64,000 nucleotides of DNA from Terraquivivens sp964655015 (lineage in GTDB: Archaea > Thermoproteota > Nitrososphaeria_A > Caldarchaeales > Wolframiiraptoraceae). The stretch is from positions 1 through 64,000 of the forward strand of contig CAZZKR010000011.1 of assembly GCA_964655015.1 (NCBI GenBank), read 5' to 3'. Each line of letters begins with the position of its first letter. The stretch's first letter is position 1. Below, piece by piece: positions 9,931 to 18,720 of this stretch. Under the pieces are notes generated by a model. The model had not been told where the DNA came from, did not search any database, and worked only from the letters and a program-made list of their open reading frames with translations. The position numbers were made by a program, and so were the translations under genes.

Positions 9931-10359
9931 ATGGGTAATGGGCTATTCGCAGCAAGGAAATTAGTCCAAAACAGGAAGAAGTTTAGGTGGAGTCAGCGAA
10001 AATACCGAATCAGAATGTTACGGCTCAAGCTGAAGAATGACCCGCTTGAAGGTGCGCCCATGGCCCGTGGTATAGTTTTGCAGAAGATTGGGATAGAATC
10101 TAGGCAGCCGAACTCAGCAGTCAGAAAGGCCGTCAGGGTTCAGTTGATTAAGAACGGTAAGGTCGTTACGGCATTCTTACCGGGAGACGGTGCCCTAAAC
10201 GTTGTTGATGAACACGACGAGGTGATAATCAGCGGCATAGGCGGTTCCATGGGCAAAAGCTATGGTGACCTCCCAGGCGTTAGATACAAGGTAGAGTTGG
10301 TGAACGGCGTCCCGCTTAACTTGCTAATTACTGGCAAGGTCAAGAAGCCTAAGAGGTGA
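9931..10359 (+). CDS. rps12: Ribosomal protein S12
   Basis: Small-subunit decoding-centre protein. The 142 residues include the universally conserved QPNSAVRKAVRVQL segment and the downstream GVRYKVELVNGV region of the S12/S23e family, and end in a basic KVKKPKR tail. The ATG at 9931 gives the normal archaeal N-terminus (MGNGLFAARKL). rps7 begins 6 bases after the stop, so the two are cotranscribed, followed by tuf and rps10 in the classical str-operon order. Confidence 0.96.
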   Translation: MGNGLFAARKLVQNRKKFRWSQRKYRIRMLRLKLKNDPLEGAPMARGIVLQKIGIESRQPNSAVRKAVRVQLIKNGKVVTAFLPGDGALNVVDEHDEVIISGIGGSMGKSYGDLPGVRYKVELVNGVPLNLLITGKVKKPKR

Positions 10360-10365
10360 TGCTTT

Positions 10366-10926
10366 TTGGTAGAGTTTAAGATATTCGATAAATGGAGCAC
10401 GGAGGGTATCGAGATAAGGGACCCCGGTCTACAGCGCTACATTTGTCTTAAACCGATAGTACATTCCGGCGGAAGACACGAACATAGGAGGTTTGGAAAA
10501 GCTAACGTCAGCATAATCGAACGCCTTGCAAACATGCTAATGAGGCCTGGGAGGAACGGTGGAAAGAAGTCTAAAGCCCTTAAAATTGTGCGTAACGCTC
10601 TTGAAATAATACATCTGAGAACCGGAGCGAATCCTGTGGAGGTCTTGGTGAGGGCGCTCGAGAATGCCGCACCGAGGGAGGATGTAACGAGACTCAGCTA
10701 TGGAGGCATAGTGTACTTTAAGGCGGTTGATATATCCCCCCAGAGAAGGTTGGACTTGGCGCTTAGGTATATAACAACGGCCGCCCGCGAAGCCAGTTTC
10801 AGGAGTAGGAAAACCGTGGACGAGTGTTTAGCCGAGGAAATAATATTGGCCTCACAAAACGATAGCAAGAGCTACGCCATAAAGAAGAAGCTTGAATTAG
10901 AGAGAATAGCTTTGGCGTCAAGGTAA
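10366..10926 (+). CDS. rps7: Ribosomal protein S7
   Basis: Primary 16S rRNA-binding protein that nucleates assembly of the small-subunit head. The 186-residue sequence contains the conserved NRPGRNGGKK-like stretch (MRPGRNGGKKSKALKIV, about residues 61-77), the NPVEVLVRALENAAPREDV segment (about 89-107) and the C-terminal LAEEIILASQNDSKSYAIKKK. The start is TTG at 10366; no ATG lies in a sensible position. It is 6 bases after rps12. Confidence 0.95.
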   Translation: MVEFKIFDKWSTEGIEIRDPGLQRYICLKPIVHSGGRHEHRRFGKANVSIIERLANMLMRPGRNGGKKSKALKIVRNALEIIHLRTGANPVEVLVRALENAAPREDVTRLSYGGIVYFKAVDISPQRRLDLALRYITTAAREASFRSRKTVDECLAEEIILASQNDSKSYAIKKKLELERIALASR

Positions 10927-10974
10927 GGAACCGCCGTACCAGGCATAAAAAGTTTTAGAGAGAGGCCCCTACAA

Positions 10975-10988
10975 GCTTATATATACCC
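10975..10988 (+). promoter_or_regulatory. TATA-box promoter of tuf
   Basis: A clear archaeal TATA element (GCTTATATATACCC) lies about 50-60 bases before the tuf ATG, in the 110-base gap after rps7. It would place the transcription start near 11010, leaving a leader that holds a GGTGGA ribosome binding site. EF-1A therefore seems to have its own promoter in addition to readthrough from the ribosomal genes. Confidence 0.6.
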
Positions 10989-11036
10989 AATCCAATCCAA
11001 AAACGTTGAACGTAAATAATAAGCGGTGGAAGTAAC

Positions 11037-12332
11037 ATGTCTACTAAACCACACCTAAACTTGATAGTCATCGGACATGTGGACCATGGAAAATCAACGA
11101 CGATGGGTCATCTACTGTATAAACTGGGCGCTATAGACGAAAGAACCATTCAGATGTACGAGGAAGAGGCGAAAAAACTCGGAAAGGAGACGTTCAAGTA
11201 CGCATGGGTACTTGACAGGATTAAGGAGGAGCGAGAAAGAGGACTGACAATAGACCTCGCATTCCAGAAATTCGAGACCAAAAAATACTATTTCACGTTA
11301 ATTGACGCTCCCGGTCACAGGGACTTCGTGAAAAACATGATAACAGGAGCGAGCCAGGCAGATGCCGCAATCTTGGTAGTTTCCGCAAAGAAGGGCGAAT
11401 ATGAGGTAGGAATAGCGCCCGGTGGACAGACAAGAGAACACGCTTTCCTAGCCTTCATGCTAGGCATAAAGCAACTCGTTGTCGCAATCAATAAGATGGA
11501 CGATAGCACGGTCAATTGGTCCCAAGAAAGGTACAACGAAGTAAAACAAGGTGTACAGGACCTGTTGAAGCGTATCGGCTACGACGTCTCAAAGATACAT
11601 TTCATACCTATCTCTGGATGGTTGGGCGACAACCTAGTAGAGAGAAGCAAAAACCTCCCATGGTACAACGGACCGACCTTGCTGGAGGCCTTGGACCTCT
11701 TCCAAGAGCCACCGAAACCCATTGACAAGCCTCTGAGGATACCGATACAAGCAGTTTACTCTATTAAGGGCGTAGGAACGGTGCCTGTCGGAAGAGTTGA
11801 GACTGGTGTTCTGAGACCCGGTGATACCGTTGTTATCATGCCGCCTAACATAAAGGCTGAAGTCAAGAGTATAGAGATGCACCACCAGCCTTTGCAACAG
11901 GCAGTGCCTGGTGACAACATAGGCTTTAACCTGAAGGGTGTAGAAAGGTCTCAGCTTGCGAGGGGGATGGTTGTCAGCCATCCTGACAATCCGTGTAGCG
12001 TAGCGAAGGAGTTCATCGGCCAGATAGTGGTGATATACCATCCGACGGCTATAGCGGCTGGCTATACGCCGGTCATGCACATACATACGGCACAAGTGGC
12101 TGTAAAGTTCGTTGAACTGATAGCGAAGATAGACCCAAGGACTGGACAAGTTGTGGAGAAGAACCCACAGTTCCTTAAGACGGGAGACATAGCGCTCGTG
12201 AGGCTTGCACCGTTACAACCGACGGCACTCGAACCGTACTCCCAGTTCCCCGAGTTAGGCAGGTTTGCAATCAGAGATAGTGGTATGACAATAGCAGCCG
12301 GCATCGTCAAGGAGATAACACAGAAGGCTTAG
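11037..12332 (+). CDS. tuf: Translation elongation factor 1-alpha
   Basis: GTPase that delivers aminoacyl-tRNA to the ribosome. The 431-residue protein has all G motifs: GHVDHGKST (about residues 12-20), DAPGH (about 89-93) and NKMD (about 151-154). Two beta-barrel domains follow. It has its own TATA promoter and a GGTGGA ribosome binding site, and rps10 follows after 31 bases. Length and sequence are standard for archaeal aEF-1A. Confidence 0.97.
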   Translation: MSTKPHLNLIVIGHVDHGKSTTMGHLLYKLGAIDERTIQMYEEEAKKLGKETFKYAWVLDRIKEERERGLTIDLAFQKFETKKYYFTLIDAPGHRDFVKNMITGASQADAAILVVSAKKGEYEVGIAPGGQTREHAFLAFMLGIKQLVVAINKMDDSTVNWSQERYNEVKQGVQDLLKRIGYDVSKIHFIPISGWLGDNLVERSKNLPWYNGPTLLEALDLFQEPPKPIDKPLRIPIQAVYSIKGVGTVPVGRVETGVLRPGDTVVIMPPNIKAEVKSIEMHHQPLQQAVPGDNIGFNLKGVERSQLARGMVVSHPDNPCSVAKEFIGQIVVIYHPTAIAAGYTPVMHIHTAQVAVKFVELIAKIDPRTGQVVEKNPQFLKTGDIALVRLAPLQPTALEPYSQFPELGRFAIRDSGMTIAAGIVKEITQKA

Positions 12333-12363
12333 CAATCCAGGACGGATAGGGGCAGTATCTTCG

Positions 12364-12675
12364 ATGCCTCAGATGATACGCGTTAAGCTTACCAGCACAG
12401 ACCTAGAAAAGCTAGAGAGAGTTTGTAAGGAGATAAAAGACATAGCGGAGAAGACGGGTACGAAGATTTCTGGCCCAATACCCCTGCCCAGAAAAAGACT
12501 TGTCCTTCCGGTCAGGAAATCTCCATGTGGCGAAGGGACAAAGACTTGGCGTAAGCATGAATTGAGGATTTACAGAAGATTAATAGATATGAGCATAAGC
12601 GATCAAAGGGTCCTTCGCCAAATAATGAGGATACAAATACCGGACGAAGTAAGCGTTGAAATGACCGTTAAGTAA
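12364..12675 (+). CDS. rps10: Ribosomal protein S10
   Basis: Small-subunit head protein of 103 residues, also known in bacteria as an antitermination partner. The family core is evident: IRVKLTSTDLEKLERVC at the start, then SGPIPLPRKRLVLPVRKSPCGEG (about residues 36-58), with the loop that reaches into the ribosome, and VSVEMTVK at the end. It closes the str-type cluster and meets the next gene tail to tail. Confidence 0.95.
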   Translation: MPQMIRVKLTSTDLEKLERVCKEIKDIAEKTGTKISGPIPLPRKRLVLPVRKSPCGEGTKTWRKHELRIYRRLIDMSISDQRVLRQIMRIQIPDEVSVEMTVK

Positions 12676-12677
12676 AA

Positions 12678-13592
12678 TCACACAAATCCCATAACTTTAT
12701 TTACGAAGAACGAAAAGTAAAGTAGCGAGAAGCTAACCATCGCGGCGCTTTGCCACTTGATGTTTTTAGCGTAAGATATACCAGCAGTCATCAAAATTAC
12801 GGTTATGCCCTGTGATATTAGCAGTAGCACGTCTCTGGCTACAAAGTAGTCACCAGTGCCCGGAGGTGGTATTAAGTTAAGCTTGAAAAGCCTGTCTATT
12901 GTTATGATCCCGGGCATTATCGCAAGTGGTAGGAGTGATAGTAACAGACACAATAAAAACTTGATATGCTCTGCATAACCGCTCTTGAACCAATCCTTTA
13001 TACGAGATAAAGATCCTTTTCCACTGGTTACTCTAAAAGTTTTCACACCGCCTGCTACAAACCAACTCATGATCGTTGCGTAAATGTAAACAATGATAAC
13101 GCTGACGATAAAATTTACCCCGAACTCCAAAACGGTAAAGCGTGGCCTCTCTAGCACGTGAAGTATGAACGGAACGAATTTCGCATAGATCATCAGGGCG
13201 CTAATAACGGAGATAGAGAGTAAGGGGAGAAAAATTCTCATAGCCATGTTCTCATAGATAGGGGTAAAAAGGCTGATCGGGAAGAATATGCTTGAGAGCA
13301 CAGAAACTACTTTGTTGGGAGGCTCTTTACTAAGCAACTCCTCGGGCTCCATACGCTCTATCAAAGCTTTATAAACTCTTTGCCCTTCTGGGGTCAGCGT
13401 ATAGTTTCTCTTATTATCTTGTTGGACTAACCTTCCCAGTTGGCGCAAGTTGTAGTAAAGTGAACCGGTGCTTATTCCCAACTTATCACGGAGGGCTGTG
13501 GCGCCTATCTTACCCGCCTCGCCTATGGCCAAGATTATTCTGCGCCTGTTTTTGTGTCTAAGAAGCCATATTATGTCTTCTTCTTCCAACAT
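12678..13592 (-). CDS. Winged-helix protein with C-terminal membrane domain
   Basis: A 304-residue protein I cannot name. The first about 75 residues form an ArsR/PadR-like winged helix (NRRRIILAIGEAGKIGATAL, then LGISTGSLYYNLRQLGRL and a YTLTPEGQRVYKAL wing). The rest holds about six hydrophobic helices. This fits a membrane-anchored transcription regulator. The ATG at 13590-13592 lies beside an inverted repeat that brackets the promoter (13596-13631), suggesting autoregulation. It runs opposite to rps10 and diverges from the AbrB-like gene. Confidence 0.75.
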   Translation of the reverse strand: MLEEEDIIWLLRHKNRRRIILAIGEAGKIGATALRDKLGISTGSLYYNLRQLGRLVQQDNKRNYTLTPEGQRVYKALIERMEPEELLSKEPPNKVVSVLSSIFFPISLFTPIYENMAMRIFLPLLSISVISALMIYAKFVPFILHVLERPRFTVLEFGVNFIVSVIIVYIYATIMSWFVAGGVKTFRVTSGKGSLSRIKDWFKSGYAEHIKFLLCLLLSLLPLAIMPGIITIDRLFKLNLIPPPGTGDYFVARDVLLLISQGITVILMTAGISYAKNIKWQSAAMVSFSLLYFSFFVNKVMGFV

Positions 13593-13595
13593 TTA

Positions 13596-13631
13596 GTGCC
13601 CCCATATGCTTAAGGTTAAAATTAGGGGCAC
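13596..13631. promoter_or_regulatory. Inverted repeat over a promoter, likely operator
   Basis: Two arms, GTGCCCC at 13596-13602 and GGGGCAC at 13625-13631, are separated by 22 bases that contain the AT-rich promoter core of the winged-helix membrane gene on the minus strand. A dimeric repressor binding both arms would cover the TATA box. The neighbouring HTH protein is the obvious candidate, by inference only. Confidence 0.45.
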
Positions 13632-13764
13632 ATTAATATAAACAGTTGGGTAATTTTCGTAAAGTTTTGAGACCTAAAGTCCACAAATTCCGAAAAACAA
13701 GTCATACCAAAATACTACCAGAGATATGTTTAAAGCATTACACGTGTACTAAAAATTGGGGAAA

Positions 13765-14364
13765 ATGTCGCAAAATCAAAAGAAGGATGCGCCCGAATGG
13801 ATGGAGGACCGTGTGGTTTTTAGGGGCGTGATAAGGCGAAGCGGAAACAGTTTAGCAATAACGATTCCTACAGAATTGCTTCAAAGGTTTCTTTTAAAAG
13901 AAGGGCAAGAATTCGTGATATTGGGAATGAGCAGGTTTAGGCCAGATTTCGAGGGAGCCTTTCAGGTTTATTTGGGCTACTTCATCGTTTATGAAAAAGC
14001 GTTTGGAATTTCCCTTACGCTCTCTGTTAATGAGAAACTTAACGAAGTTTTAAAAACTCTTGAGCATCTGGTCACAAAATATGATGCAACTAAATACACA
14101 AAACGCATTCTTGAGGATGGTAAATTGGAAATTAAAGCGACATTTGGTATGATAGCTGATGGGAGCTTTAAGAGGATGAGGTCAAAAGAGGAGGTAGAAT
14201 CCATACTGACGGACATGCTGGCGGAGTTACTCAGTATGGGTGTAAAGGTCGAATCCTCCAGTATCTTCGAAGAGGTGCTCGAATGGAGGAATATAGACCC
14301 GTCTATAATATCTAAGCTTCCGCGCAAGATGATGGAAATGATACGATGGAAATGGGAAATATGA
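13765..14364 (+). CDS. AbrB-like DNA-binding protein with unknown C-terminal domain
   Basis: A 199-residue protein. Residues about 15-45 hold an AbrB/SpoVT swapped-hairpin motif (GVIRRSGNSLAITIPTELLQ) as in small archaeal regulators and antitoxins. The remaining about 150 residues are charged and helical with no family I recognise. I prefer ATG 13765 over TTG 13756 because a GGGG run lies 4 bases before it. The endonuclease Q gene starts 34 bases after its stop on the same strand, so the two are probably cotranscribed. Confidence 0.7.
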   Translation: MSQNQKKDAPEWMEDRVVFRGVIRRSGNSLAITIPTELLQRFLLKEGQEFVILGMSRFRPDFEGAFQVYLGYFIVYEKAFGISLTLSVNEKLNEVLKTLEHLVTKYDATKYTKRILEDGKLEIKATFGMIADGSFKRMRSKEEVESILTDMLAELLSMGVKVESSSIFEEVLEWRNIDPSIISKLPRKMMEMIRWKWEI

Positions 14365-14398
14365 TTGATGGAGCTTACAGGTTGGAGAAGGACGGCGC

Positions 14399-15691
14399 TT
14401 GAGAATATATGCTGATTTGCATATTCACAGCTACTATTCTGGTGCAACTTCAAGGAACATGAATCTGGAAGAGATTGCCCGATATGCCATAATAAAGGGT
14501 CTAGGGTTGCTGGGAACAGGTGATGCTCTTCATCCGGGATGGTTTAGGGAACTAAGCGAACGTTTAGAGGAAGTTGACAACACCGGAATCTATAGATTAA
14601 GGTTCTCCGAAAGTCCTGTACGTTTCATCTTCCAAACTGAGGTTGCTACTGTGCATCAATATAGAGAAAAGGCAAGGAGAATCCATCACGTCATCTTAAT
14701 GCCGTCGAAAGATGTGTCCGCGCAGCTCGCGGATAGGCTTTCAACATATGGCGACCTAGCCTCTGATGGTAGACCGGTCCTCACGATGACGCCCGCCGAG
14801 CTCGTTGATATAGTCTTGGAAACCGAAAAGAGATGCCTAATATTTCCAGCACATGCTTGGACACCATGGTGGTCGGTGTTTGGAAGCTTCAGCGGGGTTG
14901 ATTCTTTAGAGGAAGCCTACGAAGACCGGGCTAAAGATATTCACGCATTAGAAACTGGGCTTAGCAGCGACCCTCCCATGAACTGGAGGGTTAGCAGCTT
15001 AGACAGACTCACATTAGTAAGCGCTAGCGATGCGCATAGCCCTTATCCATTCAGGCTTGGAAGGGAAGCCGTCGTGTTCGAATTGGACAGGCTTACTTAC
15101 GATGAGGTTACCGATGCCATTAGAAAGAAGGACAGAAAGAGGATAGTAATGACGGTCGAAGTTCCGCCAGCCTACGGCAAATATCACTGGTCGGGGCACA
15201 GAAACTGCAACGTCGGCCCTCTATCGCCAGAGGATGCTAGAAGTGTGGGATACAAGTGTGCTGTTTGTGGCAAAAAATTAACAAAAGGTGTTGATGATAG
15301 AGTTAATGAACTCGCGGACAGGCCTCCAAGTTACGTACCAGAGAACTCTATAGGTTTCAAGTACGCCATACCTCTCCAAGAGCTTATAGCAGTCTCAGAA
15401 GGCGTAGACCTAGAATCCGAGCATAGACTCACGTCTGGTAGGATTTGGAAGGAGTACGTTAGGATAATATCTATCTTAGGTGACGAGTTCAGGGTAATGT
15501 TCGAAGCATCAGATGAGGAGCTTAAAAGTGCAATGAATCCTCAGCTAGTAAACCTCATAATGGCCGTGAGGCAGAACAGAATTAAGATAATTCCAGGGTT
15601 TGATGGGGTATATGGTCGGATAATATTTGGCGCGGAAGAAAAGGCAGAGGAGCGAAAGCACCTCAGCAAAAGATTAGAAGATTTTTTCTGA
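14399..15691 (+). CDS. PHP-domain endonuclease Q family protein
   Basis: The 430-residue protein has an N-terminal PHP metal-binding domain (YADLHIHSYYSG, residues about 4-15; later FPAHAWTPW and SASDAHSP), then a zinc-finger-like region with HRNC and CAVCGKK (about residues 265-290), and a helical C-terminus. This layout matches endonuclease Q (the former TIGR00375 family). In Thermococcales that enzyme nicks DNA 5' of deaminated bases such as hypoxanthine and uracil. The start is TTG at 14399, placing the PHP motif at the very N-terminus. A DNA-repair role is inferred from the family. Confidence 0.8.
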   Translation: MRIYADLHIHSYYSGATSRNMNLEEIARYAIIKGLGLLGTGDALHPGWFRELSERLEEVDNTGIYRLRFSESPVRFIFQTEVATVHQYREKARRIHHVILMPSKDVSAQLADRLSTYGDLASDGRPVLTMTPAELVDIVLETEKRCLIFPAHAWTPWWSVFGSFSGVDSLEEAYEDRAKDIHALETGLSSDPPMNWRVSSLDRLTLVSASDAHSPYPFRLGREAVVFELDRLTYDEVTDAIRKKDRKRIVMTVEVPPAYGKYHWSGHRNCNVGPLSPEDARSVGYKCAVCGKKLTKGVDDRVNELADRPPSYVPENSIGFKYAIPLQELIAVSEGVDLESEHRLTSGRIWKEYVRIISILGDEFRVMFEASDEELKSAMNPQLVNLIMAVRQNRIKIIPGFDGVYGRIIFGAEEKAEERKHLSKRLEDFF

Positions 15692-15694
15692 AAT

Positions 15695-16594
15695 TTACAA
15701 TTTCAATTCTAAAAACCTTGCTGCATTTTTCCATAATATTCCCTCGATTTCCTCATTGGTTAGTGTTGACCATCCTGCCCTTTCTGCGATTTGATTTACT
15801 TTGCTTCTGATGAGTTCTACTAAGTTCTTCCGAGGGCCGAATAGGGGATAGTCGCTACCGAACATCAACTTATGTAAAACACCATATTCCTTCGCCTTAA
15901 CGAGGTTCCATGTAAGAATCGTTGGTCTAACTACTGCACTCACATCCATGTACATGTTCGGCGACTTTCGCACTAACAATAATGCCTCTTCCGTCCACGG
16001 GAATGCCATGTGTGATATGCACATCTTTAACTTTGGAAAGTCCATCGTGACATCCTCTAAATACATGGGATGGCCGTATTTCATACGTGCCGCAGTACTC
16101 CCGACCGCTGCTGAGTGGAACATTACGGGAACGTTCAGTTCCAAGGCTTTCTCGTAAAAAGGATATATCCTTCTGTCGTTAGGAAAGAAGAAGTTGTAGA
16201 CTGGTAAAAATTTCAGCCCCCTAAACCCATACTCGGTAACGGCTTTTTCAAAGTCTAAGAGACCCTTGGCATTAAATTCATTCTTACTGTCCACGGGCTG
16301 GACACAGGAAAATCCTATGAACCTATCTGGATCGTTCTTAATAAAATTATTGTAGACGTATTCATCAGGTACAAAGGTTGATGTTGAGTAGTGAACGAAT
16401 CCCATAACCACCGATATCCTAACACCTGCCTCATCCATGTCTTTCAAAATTTTTTCCCTGTCAAGAGGGAAATGTTGTAAAACTGACTTGAGGGGGTCGC
16501 CCACAAGGTGTGCATAGGAATCGAACCATTCTTGAGTCCACTGCTTAGGGTATTCACCTACATGAGAATGCACATCTATTATCATAAATTTCAC
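15695..16594 (-). CDS. Amidohydrolase-family metal-dependent hydrolase
   Basis: A 299-residue TIM-barrel hydrolase of the amidohydrolase_2 (ACMSD/decarboxylase-like) family. Visible metal-site elements are DVHSHVGE at the N-terminus, MFHSAAVGS near residue 160, CISHMAFPW near residue 195, and the C-terminal catalytic aspartate in MFGSDYPLFG near residue 245. The substrate cannot be predicted; members include decarboxylases and lactonases. The start is GTG at 16594 or ATG 9 bases later. It converges with the endonuclease Q gene, only 3 bases apart. Confidence 0.85.
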   Translation of the reverse strand: MKFMIIDVHSHVGEYPKQWTQEWFDSYAHLVGDPLKSVLQHFPLDREKILKDMDEAGVRISVVMGFVHYSTSTFVPDEYVYNNFIKNDPDRFIGFSCVQPVDSKNEFNAKGLLDFEKAVTEYGFRGLKFLPVYNFFFPNDRRIYPFYEKALELNVPVMFHSAAVGSTAARMKYGHPMYLEDVTMDFPKLKMCISHMAFPWTEEALLLVRKSPNMYMDVSAVVRPTILTWNLVKAKEYGVLHKLMFGSDYPLFGPRKNLVELIRSKVNQIAERAGWSTLTNEEIEGILWKNAARFLELKL

Positions 16595-16734
16595 TCAAAT
16601 GCCTAGACGTCATATAACTGATTTTTAAGTTTTAAAATCATTTTGAAAATTTATAGAGCAAATAGGACGTGACAAAAATCCTTAAGAGATAAAACTAGAA
16701 CTGAGCCTTTGTATTTGTAATTGATTAACCTTAT

Positions 16735-17010
16735 TTATTTCTTAAGTACTTTTAATTCAAGAATGATTATCCCGATTATGAGTATCGTTTGCCATACTGC
16801 GACGTCTATGAGTAGCATTGTTGGATCGACTATCCAACGGTCTGATGGGCCTGTAAATGTTATCAGCGTATGAGTCGCCCACTTAGCTGGGAAGCCATAG
16901 TCCACGTGCACAAAATCTGGCCAATCATATCTTACACCCCATCCTGCACCCATTATTGTTAAAAGTGAACAAACAATTATCCAAACCAATCTTACAAACG
17001 GACCCTTCAT
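16735..17010 (-). CDS. Small two-helix membrane protein
   Basis: A 91-residue protein with no family I recognise. An N-terminal hydrophobic helix (VRLVWIIVCSLLTIMGAGW) is followed by a polar, aromatic-rich segment of about 45 residues and a second helix near the C-terminus (WQTILIIGIIILEL), ending in a lysine-rich tail. The extracellular or cytoplasmic loop with GPSDRWIVDP may be functional. The isolated position before tRNA-Arg gives no clue to its role. Confidence 0.6.
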   Translation of the reverse strand: MKGPFVRLVWIIVCSLLTIMGAGWGVRYDWPDFVHVDYGFPAKWATHTLITFTGPSDRWIVDPTMLLIDVAVWQTILIIGIIILELKVLKK

Positions 17011-17186
17011 AGGATAACAATAAATGTGCTACTTTATTAGCACTTAGGTTAGCGTAAAGTGCTGACCTTTATGTCAGACTTGGATTCTATTAGAAGGTCA
17101 CATTTTTGGATCATGAATATTGCTTCATCATCCTTATGAACGAGCTTAAAGTATTTTCTTAAGAGGTTCTGAATTGTGTAGTGGGA

Positions 17187-17262
17187 GGGCCCGTCGCCTA
17201 GCAAGGATAGGGCGCTGGCCTCCGGAGCCAGTACTGCCTGGGTTCGAGTCCCAGCGGGCCCG
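17187..17262 (+). tRNA. tRNA-Arg (anticodon CCG)
   Basis: A full cloverleaf can be drawn. The acceptor stem is GGGCCCG/CGGGCCC, the anticodon stem CTGGC/GCCAG encloses the loop CTCCGGA (anticodon CCG, reading CGG), and the T arm is CTGGG-TTCGAGT-CCCAG. The 3' CCA is encoded (17263-17265). No intron is seen. An open frame in antisense across this gene gives the familiar spurious peptide of a tRNA and was discarded. Confidence 0.95.
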
Positions 17263-17316
17263 CCAACTTTGGTTATGCTGAAATTTGATGATTTACAGAT
17301 AATCCTCCAAATGAGC

Positions 17317-18720
17317 CTAAGGCGGTGTTGGTAAGGAAAATACATGCGTTTTTAGGTATTTTGTCACAGCTTTGATAGTGCGCTTTATGATGTAAAACTG
17401 TTTTTGCCTGAGCAACCTCCAAAGCATTTTAGGCCTCACATAGAAGGTTAGATAGGCCTTCTCAAGCAAGGATTTTAGCTGCGTTGGGGTTATGTTCTTT
17501 AACTTCATTACAGGCTCTATGGCAGTGAATTTAGACCAGTCCTTCGTCAGCAACATGTCGTTCTGTTTTGCATACTCATAAAGGGGCGTTCCTGGATACG
17601 GTGTTAAAATCGAGAACTGCGCATAATCTAAGTCAAGTTTTTTGGCTAAAGCTATCGTCTGTTCGGCTGTTTCGATGGTTTCTTCAGGAAAACCTAATAT
17701 GAAGGAACCTAAAACTTGGATACCTGCCTCCTTCAATATCCTAACGGCCTTCGCAATTTGGTTCATGGTTATTCTCTTACCTGTTGCGTCCAGTATTTCT
17801 TGAGACGCAGACTCTATGCCTAAATACACTATCCAACATCCGGCTTTTCTCATCTTCTCGGCCAATTCCCTGTTGACGGAGTCAACCCTAGAGGAGGCGC
17901 CCCATGAAATATCGAGACGCTCCCTTAAAATTTCGTCGCAAATTTCTTCAACCCTTCTTTCATTTAACGTGAACGCGTCATCCACAAACTCGATGTTTTT
18001 TACCCCGAATTTGTCATGTATGAGCCTAATCTCCTCGACAACGTTTCTGGGACTTCTGCCGCGCCAGTAACCTCCAAAAATGCGCGATGAAGCGCAAAAA
18101 TAACATCTAAACGGACAACCCCTGCTACTGATTACTGACATGTATCTAACTCCTTGGAGTTCGTACTTATTCATTGGTAGCATATCGAAACTTGGGAAAG
18201 GAATCTTGTCCAGATCTTTGATAAGGGGCCTCGGCTTCGTGACAAATATTTTCTCGTTTTTCCTGAAAGCTATGCCCTTTACATCTTCTAGCGGATCCCC
18301 ACGTTCTATTGCGTTAATGAGTTCTCGGAAAGTCTCCTCACCCTCACCCAAAACAACAATGTCAATGTTTTTACATTCCATAAGGACCTCATCCGGGAGA
18401 AAGGTTGCATGGGGGCCGCCCATAACAACGATACAGTCTTCCCTCACACTTTTAGCAATCTCAGCAACCTTGTAAGCCTCATAGATTGATGGTGTCACGG
18501 AGGTTATACCAACAACGTCTGGATCAAAATTTTTTATTTCCCTTCTGACATCGTCAAAACCGTACTCAAGAACGTTCGAGTCAATTATCTTAACCTCATG
18601 TTCGTTCCTAATCATAGAAGCCAAGTAAGCAAGTCCTAAGGGTGGAGAGTTGACACCAACAACAGACTTTACGGCTGATATGTATGGTGGGGAGACTAGA
18701 CAGACCCTCACTACAACCAC
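17317..18720 (-). CDS. B12-binding-domain radical SAM protein
   Basis: A 467-residue enzyme. The N-terminal about 150 residues form a cobalamin-binding-like domain (PPLGLAYLASMIR, IIDSNVLEYG, VVMGGPHATFLPDE, GEGEETF). The radical SAM core has the 4Fe-4S motif CPFRCYFC near residue 205 and GIESASQEIL near 305. Such proteins methylate or rearrange unactivated carbons in cofactors, lipids or hopanoid-like molecules; the substrate is not predictable. The lower-ligand DxHxxG motif is replaced by IDSN, so cobalamin may bind base-off without histidine or not bind. The 3' end lies about 50 bases from tRNA-Arg. Confidence 0.85.
   Translation of the reverse strand: MVVVRVCLVSPPYISAVKSVVGVNSPPLGLAYLASMIRNEHEVKIIDSNVLEYGFDDVRREIKNFDPDVVGITSVTPSIYEAYKVAEIAKSVREDCIVVMGGPHATFLPDEVLMECKNIDIVVLGEGEETFRELINAIERGDPLEDVKGIAFRKNEKIFVTKPRPLIKDLDKIPFPSFDMLPMNKYELQGVRYMSVISSRGCPFRCYFCASSRIFGGYWRGRSPRNVVEEIRLIHDKFGVKNIEFVDDAFTLNERRVEEICDEILRERLDISWGASSRVDSVNRELAEKMRKAGCWIVYLGIESASQEILDATGKRITMNQIAKAVRILKEAGIQVLGSFILGFPEETIETAEQTIALAKKLDLDYAQFSILTPYPGTPLYEYAKQNDMLLTKDWSKFTAIEPVMKLKNITPTQLKSLLEKAYLTFYVRPKMLWRLLRQKQFYIIKRTIKAVTKYLKTHVFSLPTPP

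Noticed and set aside
17049..17345. 98-codon reverse-strand frame over tRNA-Arg
   Set aside because: It contains the AGTRTQ-type peptide produced by translating a tRNA in antisense; the tRNA is unambiguous.
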